The notes beneath the pieces were generated by a model. The model was not told the DNA's origin and made no database searches. It saw only the letters and a list, made by a program, of their open reading frames with translations. The translations under genes were made by a program, and so were the position numbers. A stretch of DNA of 64,000 nucleotides from Tenacibaculum sp. AHE14PA (lineage in GTDB: Bacteria > Bacteroidota > Bacteroidia > Flavobacteriales > Flavobacteriaceae), in NCBI RefSeq assembly GCF_019278465.1, contig NZ_CP058983.1, positions 2,479,501-2,543,500 on the forward strand, written 5' to 3'. Below, piece by piece: positions 36,453 to 43,823 of this stretch. Every line of letters begins with the position of its first letter. The stretch's first letter is position 1.

Positions 36453-37505
36453 TTAAGCAACAACACCTTGGCAACTACTACCAGCGCCGGCAGTACAACC
36501 ATAACAATGTTGATTGATAATTATATCTCTATCTTGTAATAACTCTTCGTTGTATTCTGAAATGTGTTTTACTTTCGAGTTAACTTTTAAGTTTAACATT
36601 TGATTAAAATCACAGTCATACAAATTTCCGTCCCAGCTTATCGATAATGTATTTGTACACATTACGTTTTCAACAGCCATCGGATTATAAGCCTCTACCA
36701 AAGAATGCATATATTCTTCATAATTTTCTGAAGCAATTAAATAGTCTAAAAATCTACTTATAGGTAAGTTTGTGATGGCAAATAAATTGTGAAAATCAAT
36801 ATTAAAATCATCTTTCAAAGCTTTTTTAAAGTCGTTCTCTAAAGCGGCTTGATCCCCAGGTAAAAAAGCTCCTGATGGATTGTACACTAAATCTAATTTT
36901 AAATCAGACCCTTCAGTTCCGTATCCAACTTCATTCAGCATTTGAAGCGCTTTAATAGATTTATCAAAAACACCATCACCGCGTTGCTTGTCAGTTTTTC
37001 CACGTGTCCAGTGCGGCATTGAAGAAACTACGTGTACATTGTGTTTTTTAAAGAACTCAGGTAAATCGTAGTATTTTTTATTTGCCCTTATAATAGTTAA
37101 GTTAGAGCGCACAATAAAATCTTTAATTCCTGCTTTTGATGCTTCTTCAACAAACCATCTAAAATTAGGGTTCATTTCTGGTGCGCCACCTGTTAAATCT
37201 AACGTATGTGCTTCTGTTTTTTTAATAACATCTAAGCATTGCTGCATGGTTTCGGTTGTCATGATCTCTTTACGATCAGGACCAGCATCTACATGGCAGT
37301 GCGCACAAACCTGGTTACACATATAACCTAAGTTAATTTGAAGAATTTCTAGCTTTTTAGGGCGAAGCGGAAACTGATTTGTTTCCTTTATTTTTTTAGC
37401 AAACGTTGGCAATTCTCCATTAGCGAAAATTCCGTTTGATAAAATTTCTAATTGACGTTGTGTATTTGCCAAGTCGTTATTTCTTGCTTGAAGGGACTTT
37501 TTCAT
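36453..37505 (-). CDS. arsS: arsenosugar biosynthesis radical SAM protein ArsS
   Basis: Radical SAM enzyme that, in characterised cyanobacterial homologues, attaches the 5'-deoxyadenosyl group to dimethylarsenic to give dimethylarsinoyl-adenosine. The iron-sulfur motif is CNQVCAHC (CxxxCxxC) near residue 63, followed by VDAGPDR and the SAM-binding TLDLTGGAPEMN. The C-terminal DUF3641-type region has further cysteines (CTNTLSISWDGNLYDCDF and HCYGCTAGAGSSC), probably an auxiliary cluster or metal site. Length of 350 residues is typical. It is the central gene of the operon. Confidence 0.93.
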   Translation of the reverse strand: MKKSLQARNNDLANTQRQLEILSNGIFANGELPTFAKKIKETNQFPLRPKKLEILQINLGYMCNQVCAHCHVDAGPDRKEIMTTETMQQCLDVIKKTEAHTLDLTGGAPEMNPNFRWFVEEASKAGIKDFIVRSNLTIIRANKKYYDLPEFFKKHNVHVVSSMPHWTRGKTDKQRGDGVFDKSIKALQMLNEVGYGTEGSDLKLDLVYNPSGAFLPGDQAALENDFKKALKDDFNIDFHNLFAITNLPISRFLDYLIASENYEEYMHSLVEAYNPMAVENVMCTNTLSISWDGNLYDCDFNQMLNLKVNSKVKHISEYNEELLQDRDIIINQHCYGCTAGAGSSCQGVVA

Positions 37506-37527
37506 CTTTATATTTTAGTTTCTGTCA

Positions 37528-37618
37528 AGTCGAGAGCAGTCGAGAGCTAAATATTACCTCTTGATAAACTACGTTCACTACTTTCAATAAAGCTAACTTT
37601 ATTTTAGTAATTCTCGAA
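37528..37618. repeat. partial copies of the TCGAG repeat between arsS and the AhpD-like gene
   Basis: GTCGAGAGCAGTCGAGAGC at about 37528-37546 resembles the arm of the perfect inverted repeat at 35194. A diverged right half (TTCTCGAAGAGAC) lies near 37611. The pairing is weak here, so this is a degraded relative. Confidence 0.5.
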
Positions 37619-37640
37619 GAGACACTTTTGAAGATAGTTT

Positions 37641-37976
37641 TTACATTTCTAACTTATTCACTTTATTCATCATCTGAACTCCGTGAACTAGTGTTGCACC
37701 GCTTTTAATTGCAGCACCAACATGTAATGCTTCCATCATTTCTTCTTTAGTAATTCCGCGCTCTAAACCATCTTTTGTATAAGCATCTATACAGTATGGG
37801 CATTGTTCTGTATGTGCAACAGCTAAGGCAATTAAACTTTTTTCACGAGCTGTTAAAGCACCTTCTTCAAATACTTTTCCGTAGTAATCAAAAAACTTAG
37901 TACCAAGCTCTTCATTCCATTCTGATATTTTTCCGAACTTACGCAAGTCCGCCGGATCGTAATATGTTTTTGACAT
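37641..37976 (-). CDS. arsenosugar-associated AhpD/peroxidase-like protein
   Basis: A 111-residue carboxymuconolactone-decarboxylase/AhpD-fold protein. The CxxC redox pair is EQCPYCIDAY near residues 58-66. In AhpD the pair is followed by xxxH; here the position is Tyr, so the usual proton-relay histidine is missing. This matches the group annotated as arsenosugar biosynthesis-associated peroxidase-like (TIGR04169, from memory). A thiol-redox job, for example reduction of an arsinoyl intermediate, is possible but untested. It follows DUF547 by 73 bases and precedes arsS. Confidence 0.85.
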   Translation of the reverse strand: MSKTYYDPADLRKFGKISEWNEELGTKFFDYYGKVFEEGALTAREKSLIALAVAHTEQCPYCIDAYTKDGLERGITKEEMMEALHVGAAIKSGATLVHGVQMMNKVNKLEM

Positions 37977-38049
37977 GTGTTTTTTTTAGATTGAAAAGTA
38001 AAAATACAAATTGTTTAAAGGTTTCCTTGTTAAAAAGATATGATCTTAT

Positions 38050-38757
38050 TTATTTTCCGTTTAAACTCCAGTCATATTTTAAAAAACTAACATTTGCTTT
38101 TGCATCTACTTTGGTATTAGAGTATTTGTTGATAAAATCGATTAAAGAGCTTTTTTTGGTGAAGTCTCCTTTAAACCATTCGAAAATTTTTGAAAGCTGT
38201 ACGTCGTTTTCTGATATCTTATTTCTTGAAGAATCATTAATGAATTTTTTCATTAAGTTATTGGTTTTGCTTTCGTAATTTGCTTCCGTAAAAGCAAAAT
38301 TACCTAATTGCGGACAAGAACCTGAAGCACAATTTACACCAACATGAATTTTTGGATCATTAAAATTTTTACGTAAAATTTGATGCTCAATATGATTTAG
38401 AGTGTATGTTTTACCTCCAACTTTAGCAAACGGAATATTCCACGCATCCTTTCCTTCTTTTTTAATATTTAAAATACTTTTTAAAGGGTAGTTATCTAAG
38501 ATTATTTTTATCGTGTAAGCATTATAAGCGTTTATCCAAAAGGCTTTGGTTTTTGCTGCAGACCAATTTCTTTGAGGTGTTGTTTTATTTAAATAGCTTA
38601 AATAAGAATCAAGTTTAGCTTCATCTTTTTGTAGTTTCTTATAATCTACAAATCCAGTGCTATTAACATGTTCTTTTAGTAAAGTATTAAAAACACTTGT
38701 TTGACCAAATGAGTTTATAAAAAAAGTTAAGCTTAGTAATAAAAATATTTTACGCAT
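38050..38757 (-). CDS. exported DUF547 family protein
   Basis: A 235-residue protein with a cleavable signal peptide (MRKIFLLLSLTFFINSFGQ). The DUF547 motifs are AFWINAYNAYTIKIIL near residue 72 and IHVGVNCASGSCPQL near residue 137, the latter with Cys residues that may be catalytic in this transglutaminase-like fold. Function is unknown, but DUF547 genes recur in arsenosugar loci. It is the first gene of the operon, with a promoter candidate upstream (TTG, 19 bases, ATAATTTG). Confidence 0.87.
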   Translation of the reverse strand: MRKIFLLLSLTFFINSFGQTSVFNTLLKEHVNSTGFVDYKKLQKDEAKLDSYLSYLNKTTPQRNWSAAKTKAFWINAYNAYTIKIILDNYPLKSILNIKKEGKDAWNIPFAKVGGKTYTLNHIEHQILRKNFNDPKIHVGVNCASGSCPQLGNFAFTEANYESKTNNLMKKFINDSSRNKISENDVQLSKIFEWFKGDFTKKSSLIDFINKYSNTKVDAKANVSFLKYDWSLNGK

Positions 38758-38970
38758 AATTTTTTGTTTTAATCTAATAAGATAGACGTTGAGGTGCCTA
38801 ATTAATTACAAATTATATGCCGTTTTAAATAAAAACAATTTGCATGCATGTAATCGGTTAGCTTTTTAAGGGTTTTAATTTAGGGATAATACTCGAGTTA
38901 AGCTTTAAAACGAAACAAAAATTATAGGAATCTTATATAAAGAGATAGGAGGGAAGTTTATAAAATAAAA

Positions 38971-38998
38971 AAACCTTAACAAATAAATGTTAAGGTTT
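38971..38998 (-). terminator. hairpin after the distal tRNA-Leu
   Basis: AAACCTTAACA and TGTTAAGGTTT arms with a 6-base loop begin 2 bases after the tRNA 3' end on the minus strand, followed by T-rich sequence. Between this and the DUF547 start (38758-38970) I see only an AT-rich region with that operon's promoter candidate. Confidence 0.75.
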
Positions 38999-39000
38999 AG

Positions 39001-39084
39001 TACTGAAGGCGGGACTTGAACCCGCACGACCCAAGGGTCATTGGATTTTAAGTCCAACGTGTCTACCAATTCCACCACTTCAGC
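39001..39084 (-). tRNA. tRNA-Leu (anticodon UAA), distal copy
   Basis: An 84-base tRNA with the long variable arm of class II. Acceptor stem GCTGAAG pairs with CTTCAGT (G-U at the first pair), and the anticodon loop CTTAAAA gives UAA. The T-arm GGGTTCAAGTCCC is standard. CCA is not encoded. The sequence is identical to the second copy at 39150-39233. Confidence 0.97.
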
Positions 39085-39120
39085 TGGTATATGTATATGT
39101 TTTTGACTGCTTTCTTAAAA

Positions 39121-39148
39121 TAAACCTCGCTAATAAAAGCGAGGTTTA
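39121..39148 (-). terminator. hairpin between the two tRNA-Leu genes
   Basis: TAAACCTCGCT and AGCGAGGTTTA arms with a 6-base loop, beginning 2 bases after the tRNA end. It may be a terminator or a processing site between the tandem tRNAs. Confidence 0.65.
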
Positions 39149-39149
39149 G

Positions 39150-39233
39150 TACTGAAGGCGGGACTTGAACCCGCACGACCCAAGGGTCATTGGATTTTAA
39201 GTCCAACGTGTCTACCAATTCCACCACTTCAGC
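39150..39233 (-). tRNA. tRNA-Leu (anticodon UAA), proximal copy
   Basis: All 84 bases are identical to the distal copy at 39001-39084, so this is a recent or gene-converted tandem duplication. Same anticodon loop and no encoded CCA. It lies about 50 bases downstream of tRNA-Gly on the same strand. Confidence 0.97.
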
Positions 39234-39285
39234 GTGATTTGATTGCAGTACAATCAAACTTGGTATATTTTTAAGAAAGTCTCAG

Positions 39286-39357
39286 AGCGAAAGACGGGAT
39301 TTGAACCCGCGACCCCCACCTTGGCAAGGTGATGCTCTACCCCTGAGCTACTTTCGC
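39286..39357 (-). tRNA. tRNA-Gly (anticodon GCC)
   Basis: A 72-base tRNA. Acceptor GCGAAAG pairs with CTTTCGC, the discriminator is U, the anticodon stem-loop CACCTTGCCAAGGTG gives GCC, and the T-arm is GCGGGTTCAAATCCCGT. First of the three-tRNA transcript, preceded by a consensus promoter. CCA not encoded. Confidence 0.97.
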
Positions 39358-39406
39358 GTAGTCAAAAATTATTTTAAAGAACGTTGCATTGCTTTCAATG
39401 CGGGTG

Positions 39407-39436
39407 CAAATATAACACCTTTTTTTAAACGGCAAA
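39407..39436 (-). promoter_or_regulatory. full consensus promoter of the tRNA cluster
   Basis: On the minus strand TTTG, an 18-base spacer, then TATATTTG (39407-39414). Strong Bacteroidota promoter about 50 bases before tRNA-Gly, divergent from ctaB. Confidence 0.75.
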
Positions 39437-39502
39437 ATAATTTTTTAATTTTTTTATATTTCGATTACTATTTTTTTTTATGGTCATTAAAGAAGAAAGA
39501 AA

Positions 39503-39510
39503 TATCTTTG
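39503..39510 (+). promoter_or_regulatory. -7 element of the ctaB/cytochrome oxidase operon
   Basis: TATCTTTG, a perfect TAnnTTTG match 63 bases before the ctaB ATG at 39574. Confidence 0.6.
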
Positions 39511-39573
39511 CGAAAAATAAAACTAGAAGTGGATTCTATCTCACCAGTACATATTAAACCCTCTTTCAAATCA

Positions 39574-40431
39574 ATGTTTAACGATTTTAAACAATTAACC
39601 AAGGTTGGTTTGTCTATAAGTGTTGTTTTTACATCAGTTACAGGTTATTTGTTGGGGGCAGAAACAATTGATTATACTATAGTTTTATTATTGTCATTAG
39701 GAGGGTACTTAATGGTAGGTGCATCTAATGCATTTAACCAAGTTATAGAGAAAGATATTGATTCGTTAATGCAGCGTACTAAAAATCGCCCTTTGCCAGC
39801 AGGTAGAATGAGCGTAACGGTAGCGTTAACAATTGCAATTGTTTTTACGATTGCAGGTATTGGTATATTATATGTAATAGATCCTAAATGTGCTTTGTTT
39901 GGTGCAATTTCTATTTTTTTATACACAAGTGCTTATACGCCTTTAAAGGCTGTAACACCTTTAGCTGTTTTTGTAGGTGCCATTCCTGGTGCAATTCCTT
40001 TTATGTTAGGATGGGTTGCTGCAACAGGCGAGTTTGGTGTTGAAGCTGGTTTTTTATTTATGATTCAGTTTTTTTGGCAATTCCCACATTTTTGGGCAAT
40101 AGGTTGGTTACAGTTTGAAGAGTATAATAAAGCAGGTCTTCATATGCTTCCTATGGATAAAAAAAACAAAGGAGCTATTGTGCAAATAATTTTTTATACC
40201 TGTATTATGATTTTAATGTCGGTTGCTCCGGTTTTAAAGGTAACAGGTAGTTTTTACATTTATCCATTAACAGCTGTAATAGTATTATTGCTAGGTGTGT
40301 TAATGTTGTATTACGCTTTTCAATTATACAAATCAGAAGAAAATACAGATGCTAGAAAATTAATGCTAGCCAGTGTTTTTTATATTACAATCGTACCCAT
40401 AATTTATGTGGTAGATAAATTTTTACACTAA
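39574..40431 (+). CDS. ctaB: protoheme IX farnesyltransferase (heme O synthase)
   Basis: Prenylates heme B to heme O for cytochrome oxidase. It is an integral membrane UbiA-family enzyme with several hydrophobic segments. The first Asp-rich site is NAFNQVIEKDIDSLMQRTKNRPLPAG, and the second region is IQFFWQFPHFWAIGW...YNKAGLHMLP. The frame is open back to 39301, but that part reads across tRNA-Gly antisense and the promoter, so it cannot be translated as such. I place the start at the ATG 39574 (285 residues); a GTG at 39529 is possible. It overlaps the next gene by one base (TAATG). Confidence 0.93.
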   Translation: MFNDFKQLTKVGLSISVVFTSVTGYLLGAETIDYTIVLLLSLGGYLMVGASNAFNQVIEKDIDSLMQRTKNRPLPAGRMSVTVALTIAIVFTIAGIGILYVIDPKCALFGAISIFLYTSAYTPLKAVTPLAVFVGAIPGAIPFMLGWVAATGEFGVEAGFLFMIQFFWQFPHFWAIGWLQFEEYNKAGLHMLPMDKKNKGAIVQIIFYTCIMILMSVAPVLKVTGSFYIYPLTAVIVLLLGVLMLYYAFQLYKSEENTDARKLMLASVFYITIVPIIYVVDKFLH

Positions 40432-41015
40432 TGAGTAAACAAACGTTACAAGAAGAATTAAAAGCAGGTAAGAGAAAATCAGCAAAACCAATGTTATGGG
40501 TTTCGATGATTAGTATGGTAATGTTTTTTGCAGGATTAACAAGTGCTTATGTTATAAGTATGAAGCGTGATGATTGGGTTAGTTTCGATTTACCTCAAGC
40601 TTTTTATATTAGTACTGTTTTAATTGTGTTAAGCAGTATTACCTTAATTTTCTCTCAAAAATTTTTAAAAAAAGATAATTTAAAAGCTTCATTAGGGCTT
40701 TTATTGGTTACTTTAATATTGGGTTTAGGGTTTGTATGGTATCAATATGTAGGTTTTAATGAATTAAAATCTGTAGGGTTATATTTTACCGGGCCAGAGA
40801 GTACTGTGTCTACATCTTTTATATTAGGAATAACATTTATGCACGTTTTACACCTGTTAGCGGGTATAATTGTGCTCTTGGTGGTTATTTATAATCATTT
40901 TAAAAAGAAATATTCAGCATCGGATATGCTTGGGTTTGAGCTAGGTGGAATCTTTTGGCATTTCGTAGATGTTTTATGGATTTATCTATTTTTCTTTTTC
41001 TATTTCATAAGATGA
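40431..41015 (+). CDS. cytochrome c oxidase subunit III-like protein
   Basis: A 194-residue membrane protein of the heme-copper oxidase subunit III family with five hydrophobic segments. The subunit III features are FFAGLTSAYVISMKRDDW near the start, FMHVLHLLAGIIVLLV and the ending WHFVDVLWIYLFFFFYF. Two subunit III genes in a row are usual for Bacteroidota oxidase operons. It starts within the stop codon of ctaB, so the two are translationally coupled. Subunits I and II are not in this window. Confidence 0.92.
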   Translation: MSKQTLQEELKAGKRKSAKPMLWVSMISMVMFFAGLTSAYVISMKRDDWVSFDLPQAFYISTVLIVLSSITLIFSQKFLKKDNLKASLGLLLVTLILGLGFVWYQYVGFNELKSVGLYFTGPESTVSTSFILGITFMHVLHLLAGIIVLLVVIYNHFKKKYSASDMLGFELGGIFWHFVDVLWIYLFFFFYFIR

Positions 41016-41026
41016 TGAAAAATGCG

Positions 41027-41034
41027 TAATTTTG
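41027..41034 (+). promoter_or_regulatory. internal -7 element before the second subunit III gene
   Basis: TAATTTTG, a perfect TAnnTTTG match 37 bases before the next ATG, suggesting extra transcription of the distal oxidase genes. Confidence 0.5.
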
Positions 41035-41071
41035 GCGCACTGTTTTAACAAAAATTAACAAAAAGAGATTT

Positions 41072-42085
41072 ATGGAAGCAAATAATGCTGTAAATTCTGA
41101 TAACAAAGAAACTTGGAGCGGAGGTGGTGAAAAACCATTTGGCGCTAGTTATGGTAAAATGATGATGTGGTTTTTCATCGTTTCTGATGCATTAACTTTT
41201 TCAGGTTTTTTAGCAGCGTATGGTTTAACACGTTTTAAATTTATTGATTCATGGCCAATTGCCGATGAGGTGTTTACTCACTTTCCGGGACTACATGGTG
41301 TACATGCACCGATGTATTATGTTGCGCTAATGACATTTATTTTAATTATATCATCGGTAACAATGGTATTAGCTGTTGATGCTGGTCATCAAATGAAAAA
41401 GAAGAAAGTAGCTTGGTACATGTTTGCTACCATTATTTTCGGAATTATTTTCGTTGGATCTCAGGCATGGGAATGGAAAAATTTTATTAACGGTTCTTAC
41501 GGAGCGGTTAAAACTTCTAACAATCATATTTTACAGTTTGCAAAGCAAGATGGTGTTGATGATGAAGGTAAACCTAAGTACCATCAAATCGCTTTAGCTG
41601 ACTTTGTACATGTTGAGAGAAAAGATGATAGAGTAGAGCATACTCGTGAAAACGGATTGTGGTTTGAAAAAGAAGAAACAATTTCTCAGTATTCAGTAGC
41701 ACAAGTTCAAGAAGCTTTTAAAGCAGATCCATCTTTGTTAATTAGAACAGAGCAATTAAACCCTGAAACGAAGCAAAAAGTAATTTTATCAAGAGCAGAA
41801 AGTTTAGCGAAATTAGCTTTAGCAAATCAAGTTGTTGAAGGAGCAAACTTAGAGGTGAATGAATATGGTAATCCAATCTTTGCAGATTTCTTTTTCTTTA
41901 TCACAGGTTTTCATGGTTTTCACGTATTATCAGGAATCATCATTAATATCATTATCTTCTTTAACGTTGTACTAGGTACATACGAGCGTAGAGGACATTA
42001 TGAAATGGTAGAAAAAGTAGGTTTATATTGGCACTTTGTAGATTTAGTTTGGGTATTTGTATTTACCTTCTTCTACTTAGTATAA
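41072..42085 (+). CDS. cytochrome c oxidase subunit III with soluble insertion
   Basis: A 337-residue subunit III family protein. The N-terminal half (WFFIVSDALTFSGFLAAYG) and the C-terminal ITGFHGFHVLSGIIIN...YWHFVDLVWVFVFTFFYLV are standard membrane parts. Between them (about residues 145-270) lies a hydrophilic insertion with many charged residues (HVERKDDRVEHTREN) that ordinary subunit III lacks. Similar long subunits occur in other Bacteroidota. The insertion should face one side of the membrane and may bind a partner. Middle gene of the oxidase operon. Confidence 0.92.
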   Translation: MEANNAVNSDNKETWSGGGEKPFGASYGKMMMWFFIVSDALTFSGFLAAYGLTRFKFIDSWPIADEVFTHFPGLHGVHAPMYYVALMTFILIISSVTMVLAVDAGHQMKKKKVAWYMFATIIFGIIFVGSQAWEWKNFINGSYGAVKTSNNHILQFAKQDGVDDEGKPKYHQIALADFVHVERKDDRVEHTRENGLWFEKEETISQYSVAQVQEAFKADPSLLIRTEQLNPETKQKVILSRAESLAKLALANQVVEGANLEVNEYGNPIFADFFFFITGFHGFHVLSGIIINIIIFFNVVLGTYERRGHYEMVEKVGLYWHFVDLVWVFVFTFFYLV

Positions 42086-42104
42086 TTTAAAAGCGATATT
42101 AAAA

Positions 42105-42443
42105 ATGGGTCACGCACACGAATCAAATAAAAAAAGAATTTGGATTGTTTTAGCAATCTTAACAATTATAACGACTGTAGAAGTAGCTTTTGGTATTGTT
42201 AAACCAGATGCAATGCATTTACATGGATGGGGAACGAGCTGGTTAAACTGGTTTTTCATCATCTTAACGCTAGTAAAAGCATACTATATTGCTTGGGCAT
42301 TTATGCACTTAGAGGGTGAAAAAACATGGTTTAGAAGAGCAATTGTTTGGGTATTAGTCTTTTTAGTTTCTTATCTATTATTTATAGTTTTAATAGAAGG
42401 AGGTTATTTACATGAAACATTGGCGCCATTAGTAAAATGGTAA
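42105..42443 (+). CDS. cytochrome c oxidase subunit IV family protein
   Basis: A 112-residue membrane protein with three hydrophobic segments. The family pattern is NKKRIWIVLAILTIITTVEVAFG followed by NWFFIILTLVKAYYIAWAFMHLEGEKTWFRR. Accessory subunit IV (CtaF/CyoD type) stabilises the oxidase complex. It lies 19 bases after subunit III and before a strong hairpin. Confidence 0.9.
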   Translation: MGHAHESNKKRIWIVLAILTIITTVEVAFGIVKPDAMHLHGWGTSWLNWFFIILTLVKAYYIAWAFMHLEGEKTWFRRAIVWVLVFLVSYLLFIVLIEGGYLHETLAPLVKW

Positions 42444-42458
42444 TCAAATAATATTTTT

Positions 42459-42488
42459 AAAAAAAGGTGGTTTTAACCACCTTTTTTT
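42459..42488 (+). terminator. hairpin inside the oxidase operon
   Basis: Perfect palindrome AAAGGTGGTT/AACCACCTTT with a 2-base loop and a T run, after subunit IV. It may reduce expression of the downstream assembly genes. Confidence 0.75.
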
Positions 42489-42507
42489 GACTTTAATTAG
42501 AACTGAA

Positions 42508-43188
42508 ATGGGTAAAGCTAAAAAATTTATTGTCTTGTTTGCACTATTTATAGTGCCATTGTTATTCTATGTATTATTACAATTAGGAACACATAATTTT
42601 GGGAAATTACCAATAGTATCTAAAGATGTTATAGATATTTCTTTAATTGATAAAAGCATTTCTTTTGATAAAAGAGTTACCGTAGTTACTTTTTTAGGAA
42701 ACGATATTAACTTCGTAAAAGGAGAGGTTTATAATTTAAAGGAAAAAATTTACAATAATTTTTCTAATTATGTAAGTTTTCAAATGATTTCTTTAGTTGA
42801 CGAGAGTCAAAGAGAAGCAGTAGAAGACTTGAAAAAAATGTTAAGTGTTAATACCGATTTAACTCGATGGAACTTTGTATTTGCTTCTCCTGAAGAGATG
42901 CAGGCGTTACATGAAAGTTTTAAAACTAAAAGTACCTTAGATGAAAATTTTCATTCACCAAAAGCTTATATTATAGATAAAGAACTTAATTTAAGAAGAG
43001 GTAAATCAACTATTAATAGTTTAGAAGATAAAAACTTATTTGGCTATACAATGAAATCTGTAGCAGAACTTAAAAACGATATGATTGATGATATCAGCGT
43101 TGTTTTAGTAGAATATAAGTTAGCATTGAAGAAGAATAACAGTAGTGATGATCGAAGAAAAAACAGCATTTCAAATGAAAAAAAATAA
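42508..43188 (+). CDS. membrane-anchored protein of unknown function, upstream of SCO
   Basis: A 226-residue protein with one N-terminal membrane segment (about residues 6-24) and a soluble domain. The region VTVVTFLGNDINFVKGEVYNL, later KAYIIDKELNLRRG, resembles a thioredoxin/SCO-like fold, but no cysteine is present, so it cannot do thiol chemistry. It overlaps the following SCO gene by 14 bases and lies in the oxidase operon, so a helper role in copper-site assembly is plausible, but this is inference. Start at the ATG 42508; an earlier TTG at 42487 is in the terminator. Confidence 0.75.
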   Translation: MGKAKKFIVLFALFIVPLLFYVLLQLGTHNFGKLPIVSKDVIDISLIDKSISFDKRVTVVTFLGNDINFVKGEVYNLKEKIYNNFSNYVSFQMISLVDESQREAVEDLKKMLSVNTDLTRWNFVFASPEEMQALHESFKTKSTLDENFHSPKAYIIDKELNLRRGKSTINSLEDKNLFGYTMKSVAELKNDMIDDISVVLVEYKLALKKNNSSDDRRKNSISNEKK

Positions 43189-43822
43189 ATATTCATACGT
43201 AGGTATTTCTTTTATTATTTTATTGTTTGGTATCTATGCCGTACCAAAGATTATAAAACATTTTCAAACTGCTGATTTACACAAATTCAATAAAGTTCCT
43301 GCTTTTGAATTTATAAATCAAGATGGTAAAACAATTACGAATAAGAATTTTGATAATAAGGTTTTTGTTGTCGAGTTTTTCTTTGCTACTTGTCCAACAA
43401 TTTGCCCTTTAATGAATGCTGAAATGGTTACTATTCAGAATGAATTTATGGGGAATCCTAACTTCGGAATCGCCTCTTTTTCTATCACACCAGAAATTGA
43501 TACTCCAAATCAATTAAAAATGTACGCCCAAAAAAATGGAATTAACCATAAAAATTGGCACTTACTAACTGGCAAATCAGAAGAGACGGTATATGGTTTA
43601 TCTAACGAAGGTTTTAAATTGTTTGCAGGTAAAGGAGAGGTTTCTCATGGCGGATTTGAACATTCAGGTTTATTTGCTTTAGTTGATAAAAATGGATACA
43701 TACGTTCTCGTTATGACGAACATGGAAACCCGATTATGTATTATCGTGCATTAGATGAACACGGTTTTGGAAATCAAATTACAGAATTGAAACAGGATAT
43801 TAAATTATTATTGAAGGAATAA
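43175..43822 (+). CDS. SCO1/SenC family copper chaperone of the oxidase operon
   Basis: Membrane-anchored SCO protein (anchor at about residues 6-22) that likely loads copper into the CuA centre. The copper motif is canonical, CPTICP (in FFFATCPTICPLMN), and a candidate His ligand lies in GFEHSGLFALVDKNG. Length is 215 residues from the ATG at 43175; the frame also allows ATG 43148 or GTG 43145. It overlaps the previous gene by 14 bases and precedes DUF420. Compare the orphan copy at 8386, whose motif is altered. Confidence 0.92.
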   Translation: MKKNKYSYVGISFIILLFGIYAVPKIIKHFQTADLHKFNKVPAFEFINQDGKTITNKNFDNKVFVVEFFFATCPTICPLMNAEMVTIQNEFMGNPNFGIASFSITPEIDTPNQLKMYAQKNGINHKNWHLLTGKSEETVYGLSNEGFKLFAGKGEVSHGGFEHSGLFALVDKNGYIRSRYDEHGNPIMYYRALDEHGFGNQITELKQDIKLLLKE

Positions 43823-43823
43823 A

